This document shows, one piece after another, positions 17,164-25,569 of a stretch of 64,000 nucleotides of DNA; the first letter of the stretch is position 1; each line of letters opens with the position of its first letter. The position numbers were made by a program, and so were the translations under genes. The notes under the pieces were generated by a model that did no database searches, was not told the origin of the DNA, and saw only the letters and a program-made list of their open reading frames with translations. Source of the stretch: Oscillospiraceae bacterium (GTDB lineage: Bacteria > Bacillota > Clostridia > Oscillospirales > Oscillospiraceae); NCBI GenBank assembly GCA_009787625.1, contig WQSX01000003.1, positions 33,046 to 97,045 on the forward strand. The letters run 5' to 3'.

Positions 17164-18204
17164 ATGCTTCAGCAAGTCATGACTGCTCCCGGCATCATCG
17201 AGTACAACGAGGTTGAGGTACCAAAACCCAAAAAAGGTGAAGTCTTGCTTAAAATGATGACTATCGGCATCTGTGGTTCGGACATTCACGTCAATCACGG
17301 TCAACATCCTTTTACATCTTACCCCATCACACAAGGGCATGAAGTTTCAGGCGAAATTGCGGAGCTTGGCGAAGGCGTTGATAATTTTCATGTTGGCCAA
17401 GCTGTTACACTGCAACCGCAAGTGGTTTGTGGCAAATGCCATCCATGCCGTAATGGTAAGTACAATCTGTGCGAAGAGCTAAAAGTTCTCGGTTTCCAAA
17501 CAACCGGAGCGGGCTCTCATTTTTTCGCTATTGACGCTTCGAAAGTCACACCTCTTGCAGATGGCATGACTCATGACGAGGGCTGCATGATTGAGCCTTT
17601 GTCTGTTGGTGTTCACGCTGTGCGCAGAGCAGGCGAAATCGAAAACAAAGGCATTGAAGGTATGAATGTAATTGTTCTCGGGGCAGGTCCAATCGGCAAC
17701 CTCATCGCACAAGTTGCCAAAGGTATGGGTGCCGCAAAGGTTATGATTACAGATATTAGCAAGTTCAGACTGGACAAGGCTGCCGAATGTGGCATAGATA
17801 TTTGCATAAACACAATGACAGCAGACTTAGGAGATGCCATCGCTAAACACTTTGGTCCCGACAAAGCTGATGTCATTTTCGACTGCGCAGGAAACGATAT
17901 TACCATAGACCAAGCAATAACCTGCTCTCGAAAAGGGTCAACCATCGTTACTGTTGCCGTTTTTGCAGACCTCGCTAAAGTAAACATGGCTCTTGCCAAC
18001 GACAAGGAACTCTGCATGACAAACAGCATGATGTTCCGTAACGAGGATTATATAAAAGCCCTTGAGCTTGTAGCGTCCAAAAAAGTTACACTCAAACCAC
18101 TTGTTTCAAAACATTTTAAGTTTAGGGAATTCAAAGAAGCATACGATTATATTGACGCAAACAGAGAGACCACAATGAAAGTTATTATTAACGTTCAGGA
18201 GTAA
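17164..18204 (+). CDS. Zinc-dependent alcohol/polyol dehydrogenase
   Basis: A 346-residue MDR dehydrogenase. It shows the catalytic-zinc motif TIGICGSDIHVNHG, the GHEVSGE motif, the structural-zinc cysteines in CGKCHPCRNGKYNLC, the Glu of MIEPLSVGVHA and the NAD motif VLGAGPIGN. Overall it resembles sorbitol/galactitol dehydrogenases. AGGAGG lies 9 nt before the ATG. It follows GH4 by 149 nt on the same strand and is followed by a strong bidirectional terminator, so it closes this transcription unit. A ketose made by the neighbouring 3-epimerase could be its product or substrate. Confidence 0.88.
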   Translation: MLQQVMTAPGIIEYNEVEVPKPKKGEVLLKMMTIGICGSDIHVNHGQHPFTSYPITQGHEVSGEIAELGEGVDNFHVGQAVTLQPQVVCGKCHPCRNGKYNLCEELKVLGFQTTGAGSHFFAIDASKVTPLADGMTHDEGCMIEPLSVGVHAVRRAGEIENKGIEGMNVIVLGAGPIGNLIAQVAKGMGAAKVMITDISKFRLDKAAECGIDICINTMTADLGDAIAKHFGPDKADVIFDCAGNDITIDQAITCSRKGSTIVTVAVFADLAKVNMALANDKELCMTNSMMFRNEDYIKALELVASKKVTLKPLVSKHFKFREFKEAYDYIDANRETTMKVIINVQE

Positions 18205-18222
18205 ACCCGGTAAGTCAAATCG

Positions 18223-18269
18223 AAAATAGTGGCTGTAACAAACCGAATCTTGTTACAGCCACTATTTTT
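18223..18269. terminator. Bidirectional Rho-independent terminator
   Basis: A 19-bp perfect stem (18223-18241 with 18250-18268) around an 8-nt loop, with four A on the left and five T on the right. It separates the convergent zinc dehydrogenase and GH105 genes and should stop both transcripts. Confidence 0.9.
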
Positions 18270-18274
18270 ATGAG

Positions 18275-19228
18275 TTATCTTTTATATTTATCTGAAGCTG
18301 TTTCCATCAGAATGTAAAAAGCCTGACCTTCCGATGCATAACCTGAGCGGTCAAAGCTCGGAGCACCACAGACTCCTGCAACCATACCGTAGCGGTCAAC
18401 CTTTGTGTTTGCAGCAGCTCTCATTTTATCCGCCGCCCGCAGGTAATGGTCCTCATCAAGCAACCCAGCTGCAAGTCCCTTATAGATTGTATATGCCATC
18501 ATCTGCGGAAAGTTCGTCTCAATAAACGTTTCGGGATCGTCCAGCACATCGTGGAAAAACCCATCTTCACGCATATATGGAAGTGCCCCATCGAGTAATG
18601 TTTTAACTTTTTTTACCAGGCATTCTTTTTCGCTCTCCATATTTTCCGGCAAAGTAAGAATTGCCCTCATTATTCCCGCCAGCGCCCAACCGTTGCCTAC
18701 ACCCCAAACATCACTGCGGATAAAAGCCTTCTCTTTTTCGTTATACATATGCCCCAGTAGGTTTTTTTCGGGTATAAATAGTGCATCCCAATATCCGTTG
18801 ATTTGCTTTATCGCTTCCTCATATTTGCCTGTAACCGCCAAGTACGGCGGAAGCATATAGACTGAATCTACCCAAAACTCAGGCTTGTCCATCACATGAT
18901 ATAAAATACCATCCGCACTTCTTGGCGCAGTTTTCATCACCCATTCATCAAGCTTTTCGAGCGACTTTTTGAAAATTGGGTCGCCGGTTTTTTCATATGC
19001 AAAAAAAATCGGCTCGCCGGTAACGACAGGGTCTGTCACGGTAATATTGTCTCCTATCATGGCGGGGCGTCCGTCATCAATTTGGCGGTGAACAGCCTCG
19101 CGTGCAAGGCAGATGGTTTCATCTTCATCTCCGCACTCCAAAAATGCCTGCGCCACGACTCCGTGTTCCCACGGATATTTTTGCATTGCCAGTGTCATCA
19201 ATTTTACTTGTTTTAATTTATCAGTCAT
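18275..19228 (-). CDS. GH105 unsaturated rhamnogalacturonyl/glucuronyl hydrolase
   Basis: A 317-residue (alpha/alpha)6-barrel hydrolase of the GH88/GH105 group, which removes the 4,5-unsaturated uronic acid left by polysaccharide lyases. Motifs are the N-terminal WEHGVVAQAF, the aspartate motif FWVDSVYMLPPYLA, then WGVGNGWALAGIMR and YASEGQAFYILME. There is no signal peptide, so it acts in the cytoplasm on imported oligosaccharide. GGGGAAG precedes the ATG. It lies 27 nt downstream of a GntR/UTRA regulator on the same strand, with which it probably shares a transcript. Confidence 0.85.
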   Translation of the reverse strand: MTDKLKQVKLMTLAMQKYPWEHGVVAQAFLECGDEDETICLAREAVHRQIDDGRPAMIGDNITVTDPVVTGEPIFFAYEKTGDPIFKKSLEKLDEWVMKTAPRSADGILYHVMDKPEFWVDSVYMLPPYLAVTGKYEEAIKQINGYWDALFIPEKNLLGHMYNEKEKAFIRSDVWGVGNGWALAGIMRAILTLPENMESEKECLVKKVKTLLDGALPYMREDGFFHDVLDDPETFIETNFPQMMAYTIYKGLAAGLLDEDHYLRAADKMRAAANTKVDRYGMVAGVCGAPSFDRSGYASEGQAFYILMETASDKYKR

Positions 19229-19255
19229 TGTTATGCTTCCCCATGTAATATTTTC

Positions 19256-20017
19256 TCATTTCAAAATACTCACGTGGAAAGTACTTTTATCGCCACGGTA
19301 ACGGGCTACAGAGAATTCAACGGGATTATCTTTTTGATCATAAGACATAGTTTTAACAAAACAAATGGGGCTGCCCTTTCTGACATCAAGTAGTTCAGAG
19401 TCACGTGAATCTGCTGCACTAGCTTCAAACATACGGTCAACACGTGAAATGGTGATGTTGTACCGCTCTTCAAGCATAGCGTAGAGCGAAACGTCTGTGA
19501 AGTCAAGTGATAGTAAATCCGACATTGAATCGTATTTCAAGTATGTTTCAACCCATACTATAGGTTCATCATCAGCGAAACGCAAACGCTCCAGACACAC
19601 CAAATTTCCGGTTGGTATACCCAGTTTTTCAGAGGCTTCACTGTTTTCTTTGACCCCTAAGGTCAATATTCGGGTTTTAGGTGTAAGATTCTTTGCCGCC
19701 ATTTCGGCATTAAAGCTCTGCACGACGTTAAAAAACGACCCTGCCACTTTAGGCTTTGCTACAGTTACTTTTCGGTAGCCGCGAGTTAAAGACCCCTCCG
19801 CTACCAATTCGTTTATCGCCTGCCTGACTGTTGGACGGCTAATAGAAAACTCATTACAAAAGCTCTGTTCCGTGGGGATTATAGAGCCTACACCCCAATC
19901 ACTGCTTTCAATCTTTCCTACTATGTATTGTTTGAGTTGATAATACAGTGGTACCGGGATATATCTGTTCAAAACAACAGCCTCATCTATCACAGCTTGC
20001 ACACCTAATTCTGCCAT
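19256..20017 (-). CDS. GntR-family (HutC/UTRA) transcriptional regulator
   Basis: About 253 residues. An N-terminal winged helix-turn-helix (PLYYQLKQYIVGKI, then FSISRPTVRQAINELVAEGSL) is followed by a UTRA ligand-binding domain ending in VEFSVARYRGDKSTFHVS. It probably senses a sugar or sugar phosphate and represses the surrounding genes. The ATG at 20017 is chosen over an upstream TTG that lies inside the ribosome region (AAAGGA then 12 nt). It is divergent from the ribose-type importer at 20380 and upstream of GH105. A 20-bp inverted repeat over its own -35 box is a likely autoregulatory site. Confidence 0.88.
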   Translation of the reverse strand: MAELGVQAVIDEAVVLNRYIPVPLYYQLKQYIVGKIESSDWGVGSIIPTEQSFCNEFSISRPTVRQAINELVAEGSLTRGYRKVTVAKPKVAGSFFNVVQSFNAEMAAKNLTPKTRILTLGVKENSEASEKLGIPTGNLVCLERLRFADDEPIVWVETYLKYDSMSDLLSLDFTDVSLYAMLEERYNITISRVDRMFEASAADSRDSELLDVRKGSPICFVKTMSYDQKDNPVEFSVARYRGDKSTFHVSILK

Positions 20018-20075
20018 ATTAGCGTCCAATCCTTTCTACTAACTTCAGGTCAAGACCATTTTCATGTCTGAACCA

Positions 20076-20104
20076 ATAGTAGCAAATACAAAGCAGGATG
20101 TCAA
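20076..20104 (-). promoter_or_regulatory. Promoter of gntR/GH105
   Basis: TTGACA (20104-20099), a 17-nt spacer and TACTAT (20081-20076) on the minus strand, a near-consensus promoter about 60 nt before the start codon. Confidence 0.7.
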
Positions 20105-20117
20105 TATGTACTGACAT
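20098..20117. promoter_or_regulatory. 20-bp inverted repeat over the gntR -35 box, candidate GntR operator
   Basis: ATGTCA and TGACAT are perfect inverted arms with an 8-nt centre (ATATGTAC). The site covers the -35 region of the regulator's own promoter. GntR/UTRA proteins usually bind such short palindromes, but binding is inferred. Confidence 0.5.
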
Positions 20118-20289
20118 TTGTTATTCACTGACGCTCTTGATCCTTTTCGGGAGGCTCTCAAGATATTTCATGAATATATGGAACCCCCAAAGCACTAAAT
20201 TTACACGATTTTTTATGTTATGCACGATTTCATGCATGCACAAAACACAATAATAGTGAAAAACATACGAAAAAAAACATTGTTTTGTA

Positions 20290-20318
20290 TTGACATACAT
20301 ACATCATAATGTTACTAT
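20290..20318 (+). promoter_or_regulatory. Promoter of the second ribose-type importer operon
   Basis: TTGACA at 20290-20295, a 17-nt spacer and TACTAT at 20313-20318. It lies about 60 nt before the ATG at 20380. The stretch 20118-20289 upstream holds no gene; it is AT-rich with short GCATGC-type palindromes near 20235. Confidence 0.7.
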
Positions 20319-20379
20319 GTAGTCATTCTTTGTTGTTAATGTCGCTAAAATTCCGTATTTTTAAAGAAGGTATTTCGCT

Positions 20380-21867
20380 ATGCGTATAGAAATGAAAAAT
20401 ATATGCAAATCGTTTAGTAAGGTTCAGGTTCTCAAAGATGTTCATTTTTCACTGGACGATGGAGAAGTCCACGCTCTTATGGGTGAAAACGGCGCAGGTA
20501 AATCCACTCTTGTGAAAATTCTCACTGGTGTGTATACGCGCGATAGTGGTGAAGTCTTGATCGACGATGAGCCTGTTCATTTTAAACATCCCATGGAAGC
20601 TGAGCAGTCCGGCATAGTTTTTATACATCAAGAATTAAACACTATGCACGAACTGACTGTGGAAGAAAACATGTTCATGTGCAAAGAAATAAAAGGTCCG
20701 CTCGGCACGGTAAACAAACGTGCAATGCGAGAAAAAGCCCGCAAAACGATCAACCAGCTCGGCATCGACATCGACCCCAAAACAATCATGAAGCATCTTT
20801 CGGTTGGTCAGCAGCAAATGGTCGAAATAGCTAAGGCTCTCATGGTGGATGCAAAAGCACTTATTCTGGACGAACCAACCGCTGCGTTGACACTTTCAGA
20901 AACAGAAGTGTTGTTTAAAGTCATAAATCGTCTGAAAGACTCCGGCGTATCACTCATATATATAACTCACCGTATGGAGGAAGTCTTTGAAATATGCGAT
21001 CGTGTAACTGTTCTGCGTGATGGTGAGTATGTCAACACAAAACCTATCGGTGAAACCGATATGAACGATGTTGTTAAAATGATGATAGGCAGAGAGATTG
21101 GGGAGCGCTATCCAAATAGAGAATCTTCGATTGGTGATGTGTTGCTTGAGGTCGACGGGCTTACTAAAGAAGGCGTCTTTAACGATGTATCCTTTACCGT
21201 TCGAGCCGGAGAAGTCTTGGGTGTTGCCGGTCTAATGGGTGCGGGGCGCACAGAGATAATGGAGGCGATATTCGGAAGCCTTCCTTATGAAAAAGGAACA
21301 ATCAGTCTCGATGGAAATACAGTTAATATTCGTTCTCCGATAGATGCAAAGCGTCATTCACTCGGATTCATAACAGAAGATCGGAAGATTGAAGGTCTTA
21401 TGTTAGAAGATAGTATTGGACATAATATCTCGATAAACAATCTCAAGCGAATTTCCAATAACGGTGTTTTAAATCGTTTTAAAGAACTTAGTTTGGTGCG
21501 CGAGGCAATAGAAAAGCTTCATATAGTCTGCAGGGGTCCGAAGCAACTTTGCAAATTTCTCAGCGGCGGAAATCAACAAAAGGTCGTATTTGCCAAGTGG
21601 ATATACACAAACCCTCGGGTTTTGATTTTAGATGAACCTACACGCGGAGTTGATGTTGGTGCAAAAAAAGAAATCTACAACATTATAAATGAATTGGCAG
21701 CAGACGGAGTTGCAATAATTCTCGTATCTTCTGAGCTTCCTGAAGTATTGGGAATGAGTGATCGCATAATGGCAATCCACGAAGGTAAGATAGGCGGAAT
21801 TATAGATAGCACAGACGCAACACAGGAGTCTGTAATGATTTTATGTACAGGAGGAGTTCACGCATGA
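20380..21867 (+). CDS. Ribose-type ABC importer ATPase (two nucleotide-binding domains)
   Basis: A 495-residue tandem ATPase of the RbsA/MglA family. The first domain has GENGAGKST, signature HLSVGQQQMVEIAKAL and LILDEPTAALT; the second has the degenerate GLMGAGRTE P-loop, signature LSGGNQQKVVFAKWI and LILDEPTRGVDVGAKKE. AGAAGG lies 9 nt before the ATG. Its stop overlaps the permease start (ATGA). It is a paralogue of the ATPase at 8103-9587 and probably serves the substrate of the GH4/GH105 group. Confidence 0.9.
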   Translation: MRIEMKNICKSFSKVQVLKDVHFSLDDGEVHALMGENGAGKSTLVKILTGVYTRDSGEVLIDDEPVHFKHPMEAEQSGIVFIHQELNTMHELTVEENMFMCKEIKGPLGTVNKRAMREKARKTINQLGIDIDPKTIMKHLSVGQQQMVEIAKALMVDAKALILDEPTAALTLSETEVLFKVINRLKDSGVSLIYITHRMEEVFEICDRVTVLRDGEYVNTKPIGETDMNDVVKMMIGREIGERYPNRESSIGDVLLEVDGLTKEGVFNDVSFTVRAGEVLGVAGLMGAGRTEIMEAIFGSLPYEKGTISLDGNTVNIRSPIDAKRHSLGFITEDRKIEGLMLEDSIGHNISINNLKRISNNGVLNRFKELSLVREAIEKLHIVCRGPKQLCKFLSGGNQQKVVFAKWIYTNPRVLILDEPTRGVDVGAKKEIYNIINELAADGVAIILVSSELPEVLGMSDRIMAIHEGKIGGIIDSTDATQESVMILCTGGVHA

Positions 21868-22805
21868 CAGGAAACAGAGAAAAGCTGGTAGACATGCTTA
21901 AAACAATGGGGGCAATTTTTTTCCTCATACTCCTCGTTACTGTACTGAGCATTATGATGCCGCAGTTTAGGACTTTAAATAATGCGATGATTGTGCTTAG
22001 GCAAGCGTCTGTAACAGGATTTGTCGCTTTTGGTATGACCTGTGTCATCTTGACCGGTGGCATTGACCTCTCCGTGGGTTCTGTTTTGGCTCTTACTGCT
22101 GTTATAGGTGCAATGATGCTCGATGCAGGTGTCAATGAGATAATTGCAATATTCGGCACCTTAGCCGCAGGACTTGCATTGGGTTCTCTTAACGGCTTTA
22201 CGGTCACAAAGCTGCGATTGCAGCCCTTCATTGCAACGCTTATCGGTATGTCGGTGTATAGAGGTTTAGCTTTGATTTTAACCGGCGGCCGTTCAATAGC
22301 CAACTTAACGGGCTTTTATGTTTTGGAAGCTATTGGCAGAGGCGATTTTCTGGGCATTCCTGTTCCGATATGGCTTATGCTTGTTGTGTTTGGACTATTC
22401 TTCTTTTTACTGCATAAAACTGCTCTGGGGCGTCGAATATATGCTGTGGGCAGTAACGCAACAGCCGCTCAGCTTGCAGGTGTAAGTATCACAAAAACCA
22501 AAATGTTTGTGTATGCTGTTTCAGGGCTTATGGCATCCGTGTCAGCACTCATTTTAGTTTCTCGTTTGCGAAGTGCGCAGCCTGTAATGGGTGTTGGGTT
22601 GGAACTTGATGCTATTGCCGCTGTCGCTTTGGGTGGCACAAGTATGGCAGGTGGGCGCGGAAAGATTTATGGCACTCTTGCAGGTGTGCTCATCATAAGC
22701 GTATTATCAAACGGCATGAATATTATGGGTGTTCCATCTTATTATCAAACTGTCGTCACCGGCATCGTCATTTTGCTGGCTGTACTGGCAGATCCAAACC
22801 GCTGA
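21864..22805 (+). CDS. Ribose-type ABC importer permease
   Basis: A 313-residue RbsC-family permease with about 8-10 membrane segments. It has the signature LTGGIDLSVGSVLALT near residue 65 and ALGGTSMAGGRG near residue 260. The ATG at 21864 overlaps the ATPase stop by 4 nt and has AGGAGG upstream; a longer reading would start inside the ATPase gene. It forms the membrane channel of the importer whose binding protein follows 94 nt downstream. Confidence 0.9.
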   Translation: MTGNREKLVDMLKTMGAIFFLILLVTVLSIMMPQFRTLNNAMIVLRQASVTGFVAFGMTCVILTGGIDLSVGSVLALTAVIGAMMLDAGVNEIIAIFGTLAAGLALGSLNGFTVTKLRLQPFIATLIGMSVYRGLALILTGGRSIANLTGFYVLEAIGRGDFLGIPVPIWLMLVVFGLFFFLLHKTALGRRIYAVGSNATAAQLAGVSITKTKMFVYAVSGLMASVSALILVSRLRSAQPVMGVGLELDAIAAVALGGTSMAGGRGKIYGTLAGVLIISVLSNGMNIMGVPSYYQTVVTGIVILLAVLADPNR

Positions 22806-22899
22806 CTCGGTGTCAAACACCAATTCAAGTATATATTGCCCAATGAAGTTAATAGGGCTTTATATAAATACAAACTCAATAGTTAATAGGAGAAAAATC

Positions 22900-23925
22900 A
22901 TGAAAAAAGTATTGGCATTACTACTGGCATCTGCTATGCTGTTCGTCCTTATTGCTGCTTGTGCGGCTGACGAACCTACACCGGCTGCCGACCCAACCCC
23001 CGCTCCCGCTGCAGACCCCACTCCTGCCCCGGAAGCTCCTGCTGATGAGCCTGCTGATGAACCTGCAGGTGACGCAGAAGTTTCTAATTTCGACCTTGGT
23101 TTGATTGGCCTATCCCTATTCACCCTCGACATTCCTTTCCCACTTGCATCATACGAAGGTGCCCGAAGTGCAGAGGCTGATCTCGGCGCAAATCTTACGG
23201 TTGTTGACAATGGAAACGATATTGCCACAAATGTTTCTCAAATCGAGGATCTAATGGGCGCAGGCATGGCTGCTTTGGTTATTATGCCTGTTGACGTATT
23301 TGCAGTTACTCCCGTGGTTGAAGATGTTATGGCAGCAGGTATCCCTGTAGTATCTGTAAATCGCTTGGTTGCCGACATTGAATTAGATGGTGTAAATCAT
23401 GTTTGGCTTGGCACAGACAACGTAGAAGCCGGCTATGCAAAAGGTGAGTTCTTCATGACTCTCGTTGAAGAAGGTGCCGGAGTTATAATCCTTGAAGGCA
23501 CTCCCGGTGCAAGCTCAGGTATTGACCGCTTAGACGGGTTTACTGCTGCAACAGCAGGCAGACTCAATATCCTTGAAAGCATTACAGCAAACTTTAACCG
23601 TGTTGATGGTCTGCACGTTACCGAGGACCTTCTTGTTAGATTCCCGGACGTTCGCTACATCGTAGCTATGAATGATGAAATGGCTCTTGGCGCAATTCAA
23701 GCTGCTTTAGATGCAGGCAGAGTACCCGGTGAAGACATTTTTATCACAGGTTTTGATGGTGGTGGCGATGCTCGTGATGCAGTCGCCGCAGGTGATATGT
23801 TGTTCACAGTTTATCAAGACCCCTATGGAATGGGTTACATGGGTGTTGAGGTAGCGCTTGGTCTACTGCGCGGCGAAACTTTCCCACCAAGAATACTCTT
23901 TGATGTAGGTTTTGTTACAGAGTAG
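22900..23925 (+). CDS. Sugar-binding lipoprotein of the second ribose-type importer
   Basis: A 341-residue type I binding protein. The signal peptide ends in the lipobox LIAAC with Cys21, followed by a linker built of repeated proline, threonine, alanine and acidic residues (about 22-55), then the binding domain from LGLIGLSLFTLD. The ATG at 22900 has AGGAG upstream and a textbook MKK signal start; the longer open frame before it is not translated in any recognisable form. It ends just before a terminator. Ligand unknown, probably a monosaccharide or small glycoside. Confidence 0.88.
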   Translation: MKKVLALLLASAMLFVLIAACAADEPTPAADPTPAPAADPTPAPEAPADEPADEPAGDAEVSNFDLGLIGLSLFTLDIPFPLASYEGARSAEADLGANLTVVDNGNDIATNVSQIEDLMGAGMAALVIMPVDVFAVTPVVEDVMAAGIPVVSVNRLVADIELDGVNHVWLGTDNVEAGYAKGEFFMTLVEEGAGVIILEGTPGASSGIDRLDGFTAATAGRLNILESITANFNRVDGLHVTEDLLVRFPDVRYIVAMNDEMALGAIQAALDAGRVPGEDIFITGFDGGGDARDAVAAGDMLFTVYQDPYGMGYMGVEVALGLLRGETFPPRILFDVGFVTE

Positions 23926-23950
23926 TTTCATAGGCTTTCCATAATTTTGA

Positions 23951-23987
23951 AGGAATCCCGCCTGGCTCATACAGTCGGGATTCCTCT
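23951..23987 (+). terminator. Stem-loop after the importer operon
   Basis: AGGAATCCCG and CGGGATTCCT form a perfect 10-bp stem with a 15-nt loop. The following T run is short (CTTGC), so termination may be partial. Confidence 0.6.
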
Positions 23988-24071
23988 TGCAATCAACTTG
24001 CCATCGTAGCATGTAAAATGCGATTAATATTGTTTTCAACATAAACTGACATTTTCCATGAAAGGGTAATA

Positions 24072-25496
24072 ATGAGTAAGTATATAAAGTCTGCTGTCTT
24101 ACTAATCCTTGCTGCTGTGCCGATTATAGTTGTGCTCATGCTCGCATACGGAAACGATATGACATCCGATTTTGAAACCACTGACTATTACAGCGAGACC
24201 GATAATTCCAATACTCATGAAATTGGATATGACAGTGCAGAAGAGATTTTTGACTACTCACAGGTTACAACACTTTCGCTGGGCGGACTGTTTTTTTCAA
24301 ATAGTGTACGTGTTGAGGTGGAGCGGTTCAATAGTGAAAATGTTTATTATCAAATTGAGTTGTCAGTTTTTAACGCAGCTATTGATCCATACACCGGAGC
24401 ACTTGAGGTTGACTATGAAGTTATGCGAGAGCAAAACTTTGACATGATATTTGGTGATTTTGAAGCATTTTCAGTTTATTCCTTTACTCCGGTCGACTTG
24501 TACACATTTATTGATGCAGATATCAAGCTAACTCGCGAGGATTTCTTCCCTAATGCAATCATGTCTTTGGAAGCTCCGGACGGCACGCTTCCTTTTATCA
24601 CATATGGCTTTATAATAGAGACAATGATTTCTATGGGTAATGTTTCAGAGCAGGTCGGCTCGATGACTTTTGAGAATGTTTTTAGCGCATTAAATAACCC
24701 AAGCGAGCCTAGCTTTGCCAATTTCGGCTTATCATATAATTTTATTATCAACCGCGCATTACTTACGTCAGGCAATAATTTCGTAGACTTGGAAAATAGG
24801 CAGGCAAACTTCAACAACGTACACTTCATTTCTGCCTTGGAGATTGCAGCAAATCCTTCCGGAATTGATTCATCTTTGTTTGGCATTTTAAGTGTATTGG
24901 AAGCTGAATGGGAACGTTTTCGACGGGGTGATGCCCTTTTTAGCCAGTTTTGGATTAGTCACCCTGAGCATCTTCGCAGATATCAAGCTATTTTGGGAGA
25001 CGTTGCCGCTGTGGGAATTCCAACAACAACAGGTGGCGCACACCTCATCGTTCCAAATCGCGGAATTGGCATAAATGCCAATTCCCTTCATCAAGAAATT
25101 GCTTGGAGTTTTGCTCGGCGGTTCCTTTTGCCGACACATAATGATGGTCGCAGCTATGCTTTTTTGCCCATGCGCATTGATTTGTTTGATGCACATATTT
25201 CCGAATTGATTACACCCAATATCTATAATGGCGTAGAACTTCCGCAGGAATTGTTGTGGCATGGTCCGCGCACACCACTGCACCCTATACCGCTTCTCAT
25301 ATATGCCATGACTGAAGATGAAGCGGCGGAAATCAGAGGGATTGTCGAAAGTGCCAAACCTGCTTTGAATATCTATAGGGTTATATACACAATGATACGT
25401 GAGGAAGTGTCGCTGTTTATGGCAAATATACTCTCTGCGGAAGAAACAGCGATAATAATTCAAAAGAGGGTTCAGGAGCTTTTGGATACTTGGTAA
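24072..25496 (+). CDS. Membrane-anchored extracellular solute-binding-like protein, no lipobox
   Basis: A 474-residue protein that looks like a family 1 extracellular solute-binding protein: one hydrophobic segment at residues about 6-27, then an exported alpha/beta region with features such as FDMIFGDFEAFS and a helical C-terminus (IREEVSLFMANIL) like that of oligosaccharide-binding proteins. No lipobox cysteine follows the hydrophobic segment, so it may stay anchored by an uncleaved helix. It has a good ribosome site. It stands alone between the importer operon and an aldo/keto reductase, with no permease of its own. It could be a sensor partner or scavenging protein; the assignment is by overall resemblance only. 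Confidence 0.55.
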   Translation: MSKYIKSAVLLILAAVPIIVVLMLAYGNDMTSDFETTDYYSETDNSNTHEIGYDSAEEIFDYSQVTTLSLGGLFFSNSVRVEVERFNSENVYYQIELSVFNAAIDPYTGALEVDYEVMREQNFDMIFGDFEAFSVYSFTPVDLYTFIDADIKLTREDFFPNAIMSLEAPDGTLPFITYGFIIETMISMGNVSEQVGSMTFENVFSALNNPSEPSFANFGLSYNFIINRALLTSGNNFVDLENRQANFNNVHFISALEIAANPSGIDSSLFGILSVLEAEWERFRRGDALFSQFWISHPEHLRRYQAILGDVAAVGIPTTTGGAHLIVPNRGIGINANSLHQEIAWSFARRFLLPTHNDGRSYAFLPMRIDLFDAHISELITPNIYNGVELPQELLWHGPRTPLHPIPLLIYAMTEDEAAEIRGIVESAKPALNIYRVIYTMIREEVSLFMANILSAEETAIIIQKRVQELLDTW

Positions 25497-25569
25497 TGCT
25501 ACACTTGAATTTTTCCTCTGAATGCTGTACACTTTAGATTGTCAATTAAATTAGAAAGAAGGTTTATAC

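Noticed and set aside
20215..20250. GCATGC-rich palindromes upstream of the second importer promoter as an origin or attachment site
   Set aside because: Short, imperfect and without repeats, integrase or replication genes nearby.
22729..22899. Longer start for the second ribose-type binding protein
   Set aside because: It would overlap the permease gene and place 57 non-signal residues before a textbook lipoprotein signal peptide.
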